The position numbers and the translations under genes are program-made. Of a DNA stretch of 64,000 nt, positions 32,034 through 41,265 are shown in pieces. The notes under the pieces are model-generated. The model had not been told where the DNA came from, did not search any database, and worked only from the letters and a program-made list of their open reading frames with translations. Position 1 is the stretch's first letter. Each line of letters starts with the position of its first letter. Source of the stretch: Ferrimonas sediminicola (GTDB lineage: Bacteria > Pseudomonadota > Gammaproteobacteria > Enterobacterales > Shewanellaceae); assembly GCF_005116715.1 (NCBI RefSeq), contig NZ_SWCI01000005.1, forward strand, positions 62,001-126,000. The letters run 5' to 3'.

Positions 32034-33821
32034 TTACTGCTTGGAGTACTTGGCCGCTTCTTCACCGGCCAGGCGACCGAAGGTCACGATGTCGGAGATG
32101 GCGTTACCACCCAGACGGTTGGCACCGTGAACGCCGCCAGTCACCTCACCGGCACCGTACAGGCCAGGAATTACCTTGCCCTTGGTGTCCAGAACCTCGG
32201 ACTTGTTGTCGATCTTCACGCCACCCATGGTGTGGTGTACGCCAGGGCCCACTTCGATGGCGTAGTACTGGCCTTCGTTCAGGGCGCGAGGCAGCTGAGG
32301 ACGCTCGAAGTCAGCATCTTTACCGGCAGCCACAAACTCGTTGTAGCGGGCGATGGACTTCTTCAGCTCTTCGCCGTTGATGCCCTGGGAGTTGCCCAGT
32401 TCGACCGCGGAGGCGTTGGCGGGAACCACACCCAGGCCGATGTACTTCTCGATCTTCTTCAGAGACTTGCGTACAGAATCGTCGAAGATTAGGAAGGCGG
32501 TCTTACCGGTCTGCTGCAAGATGGCTGCAGCAGCCTTGTCACGGGTGGTGATCTCGTTGACGAAACGCTTACCTTCGCGGTTGACCAGGATGGCGCCGTT
32601 TCCACGCACCGCCTCGGTCACCATCACGCCGCCCTTGATGGACAGGGTTGGGTGAGCCTGGATGTACTTCAGGTCAACCATGTCGGCACCGGCTTCGCCG
32701 GCCACATCCAGGCCGTCGCCAGTGGCACCAGGCTGGTTGGTGGCCTTGAAGCCCTTCAGCTTGGGATCCAGCTTGGCCACACGGTCATTGTTCTTACCAA
32801 AGCCACCGGTCGCCAGTACAATGGCATCGGCTTTCACCCAGTAGTAGCCAGTGTACTTGCCCTTAACCAGCATGCCTTTTACTTTGCCGGAGGCGTCTTT
32901 GAGGACTTCAACACCACGGGTGTTCATGCGCATGTCGATATTACGCTTCACGGCGTTGTCATACAGAACCTGAACAACGTGGGCACCGACACCGGCACCA
33001 CCGGTTGGGCGGTGGGTACGGTTAACGGAAGCGCCACCCATACGGCCGACATCGCTCAGATCGGCGCCCATGCCGGTCATCCAGTCGATGGAACCTGCGG
33101 AGTGCTCAACCAGAACCTTAACCAGGGCTGGGTCGTTGATGTTGCGGCCACCTTTCATGGTGTCCTTGGTCATCAGCTCGATGCTGTCCTTGATGCCCTT
33201 GGCAGCCTGCTGCTTGGTCTCGGCGGCGTTCATGCCACCGGCCGCCAGCTTGGCGTTACCGCCGATCACAGGCTCTTTCTCAATCAGCATCACCTTGGCA
33301 CCGTTGTCGAAAGCAGACACGGCAGCAGAGAAACCGGCGCCACCGGAACCAACAACCAGTACATCGACGGTGTCACGTGGGGCAGCAGCCAGGGCCGCTT
33401 CACGGTCGGCCTTGTCCTTGTGCAGTTCGGCGATGGAGGGCTCGTGACGCTCCCACTTGCCGTGGTAAGGCATGTCGAAGTCGAAGCTGTGGCAGGAATC
33501 ACAGTAGTTCAGGGACTTCTGGTGGCCGGCGTGACACGCGGTACAGGCTGGCTCTCCGGGGAAGTGGGAGTCATGAGCGTTGAAGTGCTCATGCTGGGTG
33601 GACTCGGCCACCTCCTTCAGATCGCCGTGACAACCGACGCACTGGCCATTTTCGTGGCTCAGGTTGTCGTCGGACAGCTCCATGCTCTCGGTGTGGCAGG
33701 CTTCACAGCCCAGGTTGTCAGCGTGGAAATCGGCCAGGTTATCTGCTGCCAGAGTGGAAGCAGACAATACACCGGACACCAAAAGTGCACTCAGAGACAG
33801 TGCATATTTGCGAGCGTTCAT
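32034..33821 (-). CDS. fccA: Periplasmic flavocytochrome c fumarate reductase
   Basis: This is the soluble tetrahaem fumarate reductase known from Shewanella, which receives electrons from CymA and reduces fumarate in the periplasm during anaerobic growth. The 595-residue precursor has a signal peptide to about residue 26. Four haem-binding motifs follow: CEACH (39), CVGCH (61), CTACH (93) and CDSCH (107). The FAD domain begins with [19 protein letters not shown]. Active-site blocks such as [20 protein letters not shown] and [12 protein letters not shown] are intact. The ATG at 33821 has AGGAG six bases upstream; a TTG one codon earlier is less likely. It has its own terminator and an AT-rich upstream region. 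Confidence 0.96.
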   Translation of the reverse strand: MNARKYALSLSALLVSGVLSASTLAADNLADFHADNLGCEACHTESMELSDDNLSHENGQCVGCHGDLKEVAESTQHEHFNAHDSHFPGEPACTACHAGHQKSLNYCDSCHSFDFDMPYHGKWERHEPSIAELHKDKADREAALAAAPRDTVDVLVVGSGGAGFSAAVSAFDNGAKVMLIEKEPVIGGNAKLAAGGMNAAETKQQAAKGIKDSIELMTKDTMKGGRNINDPALVKVLVEHSAGSIDWMTGMGADLSDVGRMGGASVNRTHRPTGGAGVGAHVVQVLYDNAVKRNIDMRMNTRGVEVLKDASGKVKGMLVKGKYTGYYWVKADAIVLATGGFGKNNDRVAKLDPKLKGFKATNQPGATGDGLDVAGEAGADMVDLKYIQAHPTLSIKGGVMVTEAVRGNGAILVNREGKRFVNEITTRDKAAAAILQQTGKTAFLIFDDSVRKSLKKIEKYIGLGVVPANASAVELGNSQGINGEELKKSIARYNEFVAAGKDADFERPQLPRALNEGQYYAIEVGPGVHHTMGGVKIDNKSEVLDTKGKVIPGLYGAGEVTGGVHGANRLGGNAISDIVTFGRLAGEEAAKYSKQ

Positions 33822-34253
33822 CAATATCTCCTAGGTGGTTTTACGAGCATGGAAACAAATTCCCCATGTCGTCAATAAAGGGGCAGTTATATTCATTTGC
33901 CGACACAAACAATCAGAAACAATTAATCTCGACCCTCTTTTACCTTTTATCTTTGGTGAGGCAGGGGGGAAATTCAAGTCAGAACGCTTATGAAAGAACA
34001 GAAGTGAAGCGACTGTCACAGCTCGATTTAGGCCCTATGCAGTAGTGCATCGCACCAGAGTCAACTATGCGTTTTTGCATAGACTGGCGTCAGGAGCATC
34101 AAAAAAAAGGAACAAAAACAGAATTAGGACAAATATTAAAAACCCAATTAATTCAATAAAGGTAAATTCCACTTCAGATCACATTATGCCGGCTATTTAT
34201 TTCTTAATCTCTTCGCCAAGCAATCCCACACCAAATAAAATAGGGTATGTAAG
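33822..34253. other. AT-rich intergenic region between fccA and a porin
   Basis: This 430-bp stretch carries the divergent promoters of fccA and the porin gene and is clearly more AT-rich than its surroundings. A CRP-like half-site lies near 34173-34184 (ATGTGATCTGAA on the minus strand; the other half is poor). TAAAAT near 34235 could be the -10 of the porin gene. I see no coding sequence or convincing FNR box. Confidence 0.5.
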
Positions 34254-35303
34254 ATGAAAAAAAGCATTGTAGCTTCCTCTATGCTGCTGGCTCTGCTGGG
34301 CTCCACTGCAGTACAGGCAGAGATGCCCACCTTCTACGGCGCCATGCGTCTGGCCGTGACTGACGCCGACACCGGTTTCGCCTCCAACATCGGCGGCGGT
34401 GAAGGCACCACCCTTGAGAATGACTTCTCCCTGGTTGGCATCAAGGGCAACGTAGCCCTGAACGACGCCCTGGCCCTGGTGTACAAGGCCGAAGTGATGG
34501 TGCGCGGTGAAGACAGCGCCGCCAGCAACCCTTTCTCCTCTCGTGACACCTACCTGGGCCTGAAAGGCGGCTTCGGTGAACTGACCTTCGGTAAGATGGC
34601 CTCTGCCTTCTGGAAGGCGGAAGGCGGCGTGGATCAATTCACCTTGACCAACACCGATATGAACCGCCTGTTCTCCGGCAACAGCCGTTACGGTGACATG
34701 ATCAGCTTCACCACCCCCAGCCTGGGCGGCCTGACCCTGATGGGCTCCTACCAGCTGGAAGATGATGCCTATGGCGCCGATGCCGATGTCGAAGGCGACC
34801 TGTACTCCCTGTCCGCCCTGTACGGCGACAAGAAGCTGGCGAAGAAGAACTACTTTGTCGCCCTGGGCTACAACGCAGGCCTGGGCGGCGATGAAGCCTA
34901 CCGTGTCACCGGTCAGGTGAAACTGGGCAAGGTGAAGCTGGGCGCCATGTTCCAGGACACCAAAGACCTGAGCTTCGACAACCTGGATGGCAATGGTTTC
35001 GTTGTTGACGCCGCCTACCCTCTGACTGACGTACTCACCCTGAAGGTCCGCTATGGCCAGGATGATTCCGGTAACGGCAAGTACGCCGGCAACGTGATGA
35101 AGAGCCTGGCTGGCCTGAACAAGGGCGACGTCACCAAGGCCGAGGTGACCAACTATGCCATTGGCGCCGATTACAAGCTGAGCAAGGCCGCCAAGCTGTA
35201 CGCCCACTACAGCCGTTTCGATGCCGAGGTGGCCACCGCCGCCGCCAAGCTGTATGACGAAGGCGACAACATCGTCACCATGGGTCTGCACTACAAGTTC
35301 TAA
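34254..35303 (+). CDS. Gram-negative general porin
   Basis: The 349-residue protein is an outer-membrane trimeric porin of the OmpC/OmpF-like class. A signal peptide (MKKSIVASSMLLALLGSTA, cleaved after VQA) precedes TFYGAMRLAVTDAD. The typical loop-3 region RDTYLGLKGGFGELTFGKM lies near residue 100, and the protein ends GLHYKF with terminal phenylalanine. Its neighbour fccA suggests it may serve anaerobic growth, for example fumarate entry, but that is a guess. The ribosome site before the ATG is weak (TAAG). Confidence 0.88.
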   Translation: MKKSIVASSMLLALLGSTAVQAEMPTFYGAMRLAVTDADTGFASNIGGGEGTTLENDFSLVGIKGNVALNDALALVYKAEVMVRGEDSAASNPFSSRDTYLGLKGGFGELTFGKMASAFWKAEGGVDQFTLTNTDMNRLFSGNSRYGDMISFTTPSLGGLTLMGSYQLEDDAYGADADVEGDLYSLSALYGDKKLAKKNYFVALGYNAGLGGDEAYRVTGQVKLGKVKLGAMFQDTKDLSFDNLDGNGFVVDAAYPLTDVLTLKVRYGQDDSGNGKYAGNVMKSLAGLNKGDVTKAEVTNYAIGADYKLSKAAKLYAHYSRFDAEVATAAAKLYDEGDNIVTMGLHYKF

Positions 35304-35321
35304 CTCCTGTACAACGTACTC

Positions 35322-35346
35322 AAGGGGCCTTCTGGCCCCTTTTTTA
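35322..35346 (+). terminator. Terminator of the porin gene
   Basis: AAGGGGCC-TTCT-GGCCCCTT is followed by TTTT. Confidence 0.93.
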
Positions 35347-35455
35347 GACCGGCACCACACTCGAGTCCCTGCCGGAGGAGGTGTGGCCGTTCTCTTGAGT
35401 CAGATTCGGGATCCTCTGCACATCCCAGCTACCTACTCTTGGGTATGATCACCCC

Positions 35456-37426
35456 ATGAAATACTGCCTTTCACTCTTGCTGCTGTTCTCCTCCCTGTGC
35501 CTGGCTTCTACTGAACCGGTGGTCTTCGGGGTTCACTCCAACACCGCCCCGTTGGAGTGGCGAAAAAACGGGGTTGATCAGGGATTTAACATCGAGTTAT
35601 TGAAACGGATCGGCCAGCTCACCGGTCACACCATCCACCCCAGGCGCAAGTCCTTCCAGCAACTGGTTCGGGACGTGCAAAACCCCGACAGCGACATCGA
35701 CGTCATCTGCGTGGTGAGCCCGGTAGCCATCAGCCGGGAAGCGCAGCAGTCCGACCCCATCTATGCCACCCACGCCAAGGCCTACACCCTGCAGGGCAAA
35801 AGCTTTATCAACAACTGGCAGGATCTGGCTGGCAAACGTGTGGCAATCAAGGTGGGCAGCTTTGTGGACGTCTACCTTCGCGGCCATCCGCAGAACTTTA
35901 TCCGTATCGACGTCGACCTCTATGAGACCGGCTTCAAGATGCTGCTGCAGAAGCGGGTGGACGTGGTGCTGGCGGAGAACTTCGTTGCCCGGCGGCTGCA
36001 GCCCCTCTACCCATCGGTGCGCAGTGCCAGCGACCCGCTGATTTACGGGGCCTTCAACTTCGTCAGCAACGACAAGAACGCCGCCCTGATGGCGGAGATC
36101 AACAAGGCACTGCGCCAGCTCAAACTCTCCGGCGAATACGACCTGCTGGTCAACAAGTGGTTCGGCACAGGCCGGGAGAAGGTGGACCTGACCTCCACCC
36201 ATGAGCAGGTGATGTGGGGCTCGGTGCTGATCGCCACCCTGGCCGCCATCGGCCTGGTGTTCACCTTCTCCATCAGCCGACGGCTGCACAAACGCACCCT
36301 GGATCTGGACAACGAACTGGAGCAAAGGCGGCTGGCTGAACGGCGCATCTCCCAGCTCTCCCGCCAGTTCCAGTCGGTTCTGGACGGCCTCCCCCACGGG
36401 GTGTTCCTGTTCGACCGCAGGCAGGAGTGCCTGTGGAGCAACGGCAAGAACCAGGCGATGCTGGAATCCGGCGCCCTGCTCGACAACCTGGGACTGCACT
36501 TCCAGCTGGCGCCGCTGCTGCGTATGGTGCTCAACACCCAGAAGGGCCAGGTCCAGGAGCTGCACCACGGCCAGCGGTACTGGCAGTTGCAGATCCACCC
36601 CATCGGCCAGGAGCAGGCGGTGGTGATGCTGGAGGACACCACCGCGCAGCACAAGCTGCGCCAGGCCAATGAACAGGCCAGTCGCCTCGCCTCCCTGGGG
36701 GAACTGTCCGCCGGTATCGCCCACGAGATCAACAACCCAACGGGGCTAATCGTCCATGCCATCGCCCTGTTCAGCGAGGCGATGCAGGATCTCAAGCCGG
36801 CCATTGAGCAGTACCGTGAACAGGATCCCTTCTGGTTGATCGCCGGACTGGACCCCGACCGCGCCCTGAGGGAGCTGGATAACGGCAGCCACACCATCGA
36901 AGAGGGCGCCAGGCGCATCGCCCGCATCGTCGACGACCTCAAGCAGTATGCCCGCCCGGTTCACCAGGCCAGCCACCAGAAGCTGAGCCTCAACGAGGTC
37001 ATACAGGTCTCTCTTCGCCTGACCGCCAACCAGGTAAAACGCTTTGCCGTACAGACCACCCTGGCAGAGAGCGATCCCAGGATCTGCGGCGACGCCCAAC
37101 AGCTTCAGCAGGTGATGATCAACCTGATCCAGAACGCCTGCCATGCCATGAGCTCGGACTGCGGCGTCCTGAGGCTGGAGACCGGGCAGGATCACCAGGG
37201 CGCCTACATCAAGGTGCGGGACAACGGCTGCGGCATGGACCAGGAGACGGTACAACGGATCAAGGAGCCCTTCTTTACCACCCGCCGCCATGTGGGTGGC
37301 ACCGGACTGGGGCTGTCGGTGTGCAGCCGCATCATCAATGAACACAACGGAAGATGGCTGGTGGACTCCGTCCCGGACGAAGGTACCACCATGACCCTCT
37401 ACTTTCCCGAGGAGAAACACGCATGA
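35456..37426 (+). CDS. Sensor histidine kinase with periplasmic solute-binding domain
   Basis: The 656-residue kinase has a signal peptide or anchor (residues 1-18), a periplasmic SBP_bac_3-type domain (about 20-240), one transmembrane helix (about 252-273), a PAS-like region (about 300-395), a HisKA domain with the phospho-acceptor in SAGIAHEINNPTG (His423), and an HATPase domain with N box NLIQNACHAMSS, G1 DNGCGMD and G2 GGTGLGLSV. The amino-acid-binding-like sensor suggests it detects a small solute directly. The PAS assignment is tentative. It overlaps the response-regulator gene by 4 bp (ATGA), so the pair is coupled. The ligand is unknown; neighbours are a porin and fumarate reductase. 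Confidence 0.92.
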   Translation: MKYCLSLLLLFSSLCLASTEPVVFGVHSNTAPLEWRKNGVDQGFNIELLKRIGQLTGHTIHPRRKSFQQLVRDVQNPDSDIDVICVVSPVAISREAQQSDPIYATHAKAYTLQGKSFINNWQDLAGKRVAIKVGSFVDVYLRGHPQNFIRIDVDLYETGFKMLLQKRVDVVLAENFVARRLQPLYPSVRSASDPLIYGAFNFVSNDKNAALMAEINKALRQLKLSGEYDLLVNKWFGTGREKVDLTSTHEQVMWGSVLIATLAAIGLVFTFSISRRLHKRTLDLDNELEQRRLAERRISQLSRQFQSVLDGLPHGVFLFDRRQECLWSNGKNQAMLESGALLDNLGLHFQLAPLLRMVLNTQKGQVQELHHGQRYWQLQIHPIGQEQAVVMLEDTTAQHKLRQANEQASRLASLGELSAGIAHEINNPTGLIVHAIALFSEAMQDLKPAIEQYREQDPFWLIAGLDPDRALRELDNGSHTIEEGARRIARIVDDLKQYARPVHQASHQKLSLNEVIQVSLRLTANQVKRFAVQTTLAESDPRICGDAQQLQQVMINLIQNACHAMSSDCGVLRLETGQDHQGAYIKVRDNGCGMDQETVQRIKEPFFTTRRHVGGTGLGLSVCSRIINEHNGRWLVDSVPDEGTTMTLYFPEEKHA

Positions 37427-38802
37427 AGCTGGTGAGAAACCTGTTGCTGGTGGACGACGAAGCCCAGTGGCTGCGCACCCTCTCCATGACCCTGACCCGC
37501 CTGGTGCCCGAAGCCAGCCTGGACACCTGTGTGGACAGCCGCCAGGTGCTCAACCGCATGGAGCTCAAGGAGTACGCCCTAGTACTGTTGGATCTGACCA
37601 TGCCGTTCCACTCCGGCGAACAGTTGCTGGAAGAGATCCGCGGCCGTTTCCCCAACTGCCGGGTGATCATCGTTACCGGGGTCAACGAAGTGGAGACCGC
37701 CGTGCGCTGCATGAAGCGCGGTGCCTATGACTACTTCATCAAGACCGGCAATGTGGAGGACCTGGCCAGCACCGTCCGCCGGGCACTGGAGGTGGTGGGA
37801 CTGGAGCGCAGCTACCAGCAGATCAAGGAGAGCTTCCTCAGCCGCGAGCTGGCTCAGCCGGAGGCGTTCAACCACATCCTCACCTGCGAACCGGCGATGC
37901 TGGACCGGTTGCGTTACCTGGAAGCCCTGGCCATCAGTCCGGAACCGATCCTGATCACCGGCGAAAGCGGCTGTGGCAAGGATCTCTTTGCCCAGGCCCT
38001 GCACCGCCTGATCGGCCCGGAGACCCCCTTTGTCCGGGTCAACCTGGCGGGCCAGAGCCTGGAGGGGTTCGAAGCCACCCTGTTTGGCCAGGTGCGTGGC
38101 GCCTTCGGGGAGGATGAACCGGCCCGTGCCGGCCTGGTACACAGCGCCGGCGACGGGTTGCTCTACCTGGATGAGATCGGCGACCTGCCGCTGGAGGCCC
38201 AGGCCAAATTGCTGGATCTGCTTCACTACCGACAGTATTACCCGATCGGCAGCGACCGTCCCTTCCCGGTGCGCTGCCGGGTGGTCACCTCGACCCAGCA
38301 TGACCTGCTGGAGCTGAAAAAAGCGGGGCGTTTCCGCAACGACCTGCTCTACCGGCTGCGGGCCCATCGCATCAACCTGCCGCCGCTGAGGGAGCGTCCC
38401 CTGGACCTGCCGCTGCTGCTCAACCACTTCATCGAGCAGGCCAGTGAGCAGATGCAGAGGCCGGCGCCGCTGCTTCCGCCGGATCTGGCCCCCAGGCTGG
38501 CGGGCTATCCCTTCCCCGGGAACCTGCAGGAGCTCAAGGGGATGGTGTTTGACGCCGTCAGCCGCAGCGATGATACCCACCTGAACATCGCCCCCTTCGT
38601 CGAGGCGATGCAGGAACACCTCGGCGAGGCCTGCCCCAGCCAGCAGCTGCGCTTCCCGGAGCAGTTGCCCAGTTTGGCCGAGGTCAACCGTGCCCTCATC
38701 GAGGAGGCGATGAGCCGCACCGCCAACAACCAGACCGCCGCCGCCAAGATGCTGGGGATCAGCCAGAGCGCCCTCAGTCGCCGACTGGCCAAGGGGGAAT
38801 AG
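37423..38802 (+). CDS. NtrC-like response regulator with degenerate GAFTGA loop
   Basis: The 459-residue protein has a receiver domain (acidic pair D11/D12, phospho-acceptor D57, K107), a AAA+ domain and a C-terminal Fis-type helix-turn-helix (NQTAAAKMLGISQSALSRRL). Walker A (GESGCGKD, 180-187) and Walker B (LLYLDE, 246-251) are recognisable, as is RFRNDLLYRL carrying the arginine region. The loop that should read GAFTGA and contact sigma-54 reads GAFGED (226-231). Proteins with altered loops, such as TyrR, do not use sigma-54, so this one may regulate sigma-70 promoters. The start lies inside the kinase stop codon. Targets are unknown. Confidence 0.92.
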   Translation: MKLVRNLLLVDDEAQWLRTLSMTLTRLVPEASLDTCVDSRQVLNRMELKEYALVLLDLTMPFHSGEQLLEEIRGRFPNCRVIIVTGVNEVETAVRCMKRGAYDYFIKTGNVEDLASTVRRALEVVGLERSYQQIKESFLSRELAQPEAFNHILTCEPAMLDRLRYLEALAISPEPILITGESGCGKDLFAQALHRLIGPETPFVRVNLAGQSLEGFEATLFGQVRGAFGEDEPARAGLVHSAGDGLLYLDEIGDLPLEAQAKLLDLLHYRQYYPIGSDRPFPVRCRVVTSTQHDLLELKKAGRFRNDLLYRLRAHRINLPPLRERPLDLPLLLNHFIEQASEQMQRPAPLLPPDLAPRLAGYPFPGNLQELKGMVFDAVSRSDDTHLNIAPFVEAMQEHLGEACPSQQLRFPEQLPSLAEVNRALIEEAMSRTANNQTAAAKMLGISQSALSRRLAKGE

Positions 38803-38804
38803 AA

Positions 38805-38831
38805 AAAGGGGAGCCACCGGCTCCCCTTTCG
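38805..38831. terminator. Bidirectional terminator
   Basis: AAAAAGGGGAGCC-ACC-GGCTCCCCTTT lies between the converging regulator and DUF4826 genes, with A and T runs on both sides. Confidence 0.88.
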
Positions 38832-38848
38832 TCACACTGGACTGCCCC

Positions 38849-39268
38849 TCAGGCGCCGGCCTCTGCCGCCCACAGGCGGTCATCCATCTGCATCTGGGCC
38901 ATGGACTCGGCGCGGCTGATCATCAGCGCGGCAAACTGCAGCTGGGTCTTGTCGGTGCTGGTGCGGCGGATGTTCTCCGCCTTCAACTGCCAGTTCAGGG
39001 AGAAGTGGCGCAGCGCCTCGCGGGCGCTCTTGATGTGGGTGTCCTCCACCAGGTCGGTGGGCAGGTCGCCGCTGAGGACCCAGTACTTCTGGCCCTTGCC
39101 GCTCTCCATGATCTTCCACAGGGTCAGGTAGGGGGGCAGCACCCGGCTCTCTTTGTCATAGACCTTGCCCGGAATCAGCCCCTTCTCCGCCATGTGGCGG
39201 TTGGCCTTCTGAAACTGGGTACGGATCCACTGCTGCTCCTGCATTTGGGGCTGTTGTTGTTCTGTCAT
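38849..39268 (-). CDS. DUF4826 family protein
   Basis: The 139-residue cytoplasmic protein is rich in charged and aromatic residues and has no signal peptide or membrane segment. The run YWVLSGDLPTDLVEDTHIKS and EALRHFSLNWQLKAENIRR are what I recall of the DUF4826 family, found in Shewanella, Vibrio and relatives. No function is known. The start MTEQQQPQMQEQQW is preceded by AAGGAAGAGG, which decides it against a much longer open frame. The N-terminus is glutamine-rich. Confidence 0.75.
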   Translation of the reverse strand: MTEQQQPQMQEQQWIRTQFQKANRHMAEKGLIPGKVYDKESRVLPPYLTLWKIMESGKGQKYWVLSGDLPTDLVEDTHIKSAREALRHFSLNWQLKAENIRRTSTDKTQLQFAALMISRAESMAQMQMDDRLWAAEAGA

Positions 39269-39474
39269 TGCCTCTTCCTTCTCGATACGTCCTAAACCAG
39301 TCAACTTTTGTCCAGAGGGGTGGCTAGCGTGATCTATGTCAACTTTGCTTGCCATTTGACGCCCTCTCAGGCCCTGGTTCGACTTGGCGCACCAGGGCGT
39401 CACTGGTATGGTGGCGACCATAATCACATATAAGAAAGCCTGAAACAAAGGCAAACTGCACAGGGAGCAAGCCA

Positions 39475-40518
39475 GTGTCCATTTTCGAGCACATCTCATT
39501 TGACGAACATGAGCACGTCATGTTCTGCCACGACAAGGCCTCCGGCCTGAAGGCGATCATCGCCGTCCACGACACCACCCTGGGCCCCGCCGTTGGCGGT
39601 TGCCGCATGTGGCCCTACGAGAGCGAAGAGGACGCCATCAACGACGTACTGCGCCTCTCCCGCGGCATGACCTACAAGAACGCCCTGGCCGGCCTGGAGT
39701 TCGGCGGCGGCAAGTCGGTGATCATCGGCGATCCCAAGTCCGACAAATCTGATGCCCTGTTCCACGCCTTCGGTCGCGCCGTCGATGCCCTGGGTGGACG
39801 CTACTTCTCTGCCGAAGATGTGGGGATCAACACCTCCGACATCATGAAAGCCCATGAGGTTACCCCCTACATGTGCGGCCTGGAAGGGCAGAGTGGCGAT
39901 CCCTCCCCCTTCACCGCCCTGGGCACCTACCTGGGCATCAAGGCCGCGGTGAAGCACCAGCGGGGACTGGACAGCCTCAAGGGGATCAAGGTGGCCGTAC
40001 AGGGGCTGGGCCACGTGGGCTTCGACACCTGTCGTCACCTGCATGAGGCCGGTGCCGAACTGGTGGTGTGCGACCTCAGCGCCGAGCAGCTTGACCGAGC
40101 GGCCACCGAATTTGGCGCCACCATCGTCGGCCTGGATGAGATCTACAGCCAGGATGTGGATGTCTACTGCCCCTGCGCCCTGGGGGCCACCATCAACGAC
40201 AACAGCATTCCCCAGCTGAAGGCCTCCATCGTGGCAGGTTGCGCCAACAACCAGCTGGCCGAGCCCCGTCACGGTGCGATCCTCAAGCAGAAGGGGATCC
40301 TCTACGCCCCCGATTACGTGATCAACGCCGGCGGCATCATCAACGTCTCCTTCGAGAAGGAGTACGACGCCGCCAAGTCCGAAGCCAAGGTGCGCAAGAT
40401 CTACGACACCCTGCTGACCATCTTCGCCAAGGCGGAAGAGCAGGGCAAAACCACCGGTGAAGTGGCCGACATCATGGCCAGGGAGATCATCGCCAAGGCC
40501 CGTGCTGCCAAGGCCTGA
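39475..40518 (+). CDS. ldh: Leucine dehydrogenase
   Basis: This NAD-dependent enzyme deaminates leucine, valine and isoleucine to their 2-oxo acids. The 347-residue protein has the Glu/Leu/Phe/Val dehydrogenase active site LAGLEFGGGKSVIIGDP with the catalytic lysine, the substrate block TLGPAVGGCRMWPYES and a Rossmann fold with VAVQGLGHVGFDTCRHL. The start is GTG (MSIFEHISFDEHEH), preceded by GGGAG. With ald, it gives this strain a second amino-acid dehydrogenase under likely separate control. It has its own terminator. Confidence 0.95.
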   Translation: MSIFEHISFDEHEHVMFCHDKASGLKAIIAVHDTTLGPAVGGCRMWPYESEEDAINDVLRLSRGMTYKNALAGLEFGGGKSVIIGDPKSDKSDALFHAFGRAVDALGGRYFSAEDVGINTSDIMKAHEVTPYMCGLEGQSGDPSPFTALGTYLGIKAAVKHQRGLDSLKGIKVAVQGLGHVGFDTCRHLHEAGAELVVCDLSAEQLDRAATEFGATIVGLDEIYSQDVDVYCPCALGATINDNSIPQLKASIVAGCANNQLAEPRHGAILKQKGILYAPDYVINAGGIINVSFEKEYDAAKSEAKVRKIYDTLLTIFAKAEEQGKTTGEVADIMAREIIAKARAAKA

Positions 40519-40534
40519 TAGCCCGACGCGACAC

Positions 40535-40562
40535 AGCGCCCCGCACTGCGGGGCGTTTTTTT
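40535..40562 (+). terminator. Terminator of leucine dehydrogenase gene
   Basis: CGCCCCGC-ACT-GCGGGGCG is followed by seven T. Confidence 0.95.
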
Positions 40563-40656
40563 ACCACCCTCACCTGTCCTGCGCCAGGTTGGCGGCGGCC
40601 AATTAAAGAGATGTAACACACTCTCTGGCCTGCCACCTTGGTTTCCGGGGAGGTGA

Positions 40657-41202
40657 ATGTTACTCTTCCCCCCTAAGACACAGCAAAACGTTCCCGATTC
40701 TATGCCTCAAATCTCTCAACCCGGACACGCCGACATCCATCGCTGGCTGGAAGCGATGCAGATGGAGTTCTACCTGTGCGGCGCCTGCGACGGCTTTCAC
40801 CTGACCAAGATGCAGGAGCTTCCCGGGGTGTTCGACAGTAAGCTGGAGCTGATTGAGGAGCAGGGCCTGCTGCAGTTCAGTACCTCCATGGAGCTTCGCC
40901 CCGCGACCCTGTTCAAGCTGCACAGCGAGCTGGGCGAGCTGAACAACAGGCACAATGAGCTGAAGATCTTCATCGAACTGATGGACGATACCCTGCCCAA
41001 GCTGGTGATCACCACCCATGTGCGCACCGCCGCCGGCCTCTCCGAAGCACAGTTTGCCGATTTCGTGGGATACCACAGCGAAGTCAAGATCCAGCTGCTC
41101 AGGTGGCTCCACGACCAGGGCTATGCCCTGCCCGATGAGGTGGAGGAGGAGCAGCCCTCCGCCCCGGAGATCGAGCTGAGTCAGCAGACCCTGCTGCACT
41201 GA
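40657..41202 (+). CDS. YbjN-like protein
   Basis: The 181-residue protein resembles E. coli YbjN: HRWLEAMQMEFYLCGACDGFH and GVFDSKLELIEEQGLLQFST align well with the E. coli block, and both end in a short hydrophobic-LH tail. YbjN has a fold similar to type III secretion chaperones and influences motility and stress traits; its molecular role is unsettled. The start at 40657 has GGGGAGGTGA directly upstream, which favours it over the ATG 15 codons later (MPQISQ), though the extra residues are not in E. coli. It stands alone before a bidirectional terminator. Confidence 0.82.
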   Translation: MLLFPPKTQQNVPDSMPQISQPGHADIHRWLEAMQMEFYLCGACDGFHLTKMQELPGVFDSKLELIEEQGLLQFSTSMELRPATLFKLHSELGELNNRHNELKIFIELMDDTLPKLVITTHVRTAAGLSEAQFADFVGYHSEVKIQLLRWLHDQGYALPDEVEEEQPSAPEIELSQQTLLH

Positions 41203-41219
41203 TAGCACCATATCGCACC

Positions 41220-41250
41220 ATAAAAAAGGCTCCACTCGGAGCCTTTTTTA
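41220..41250. terminator. Bidirectional terminator
   Basis: AAAAAAGGCTCC-ACTC-GGAGCCTTTTTT lies between the converging ybjN-like and MaoC-like genes. Confidence 0.94.
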
Positions 41251-41265
41251 TGCCTGGCACTGGGA

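Noticed and set aside
32652-33878. Plus-strand open frame opposite fccA
   Set aside because: It is antisense to a complete four-haem flavocytochrome and has no independent support.
33822-34253. FNR or full CRP site for fccA
   Set aside because: Only a CRP-like half-site was found near the porin gene; no TTGAT-N4-ATCAA or complete CRP dyad is visible.
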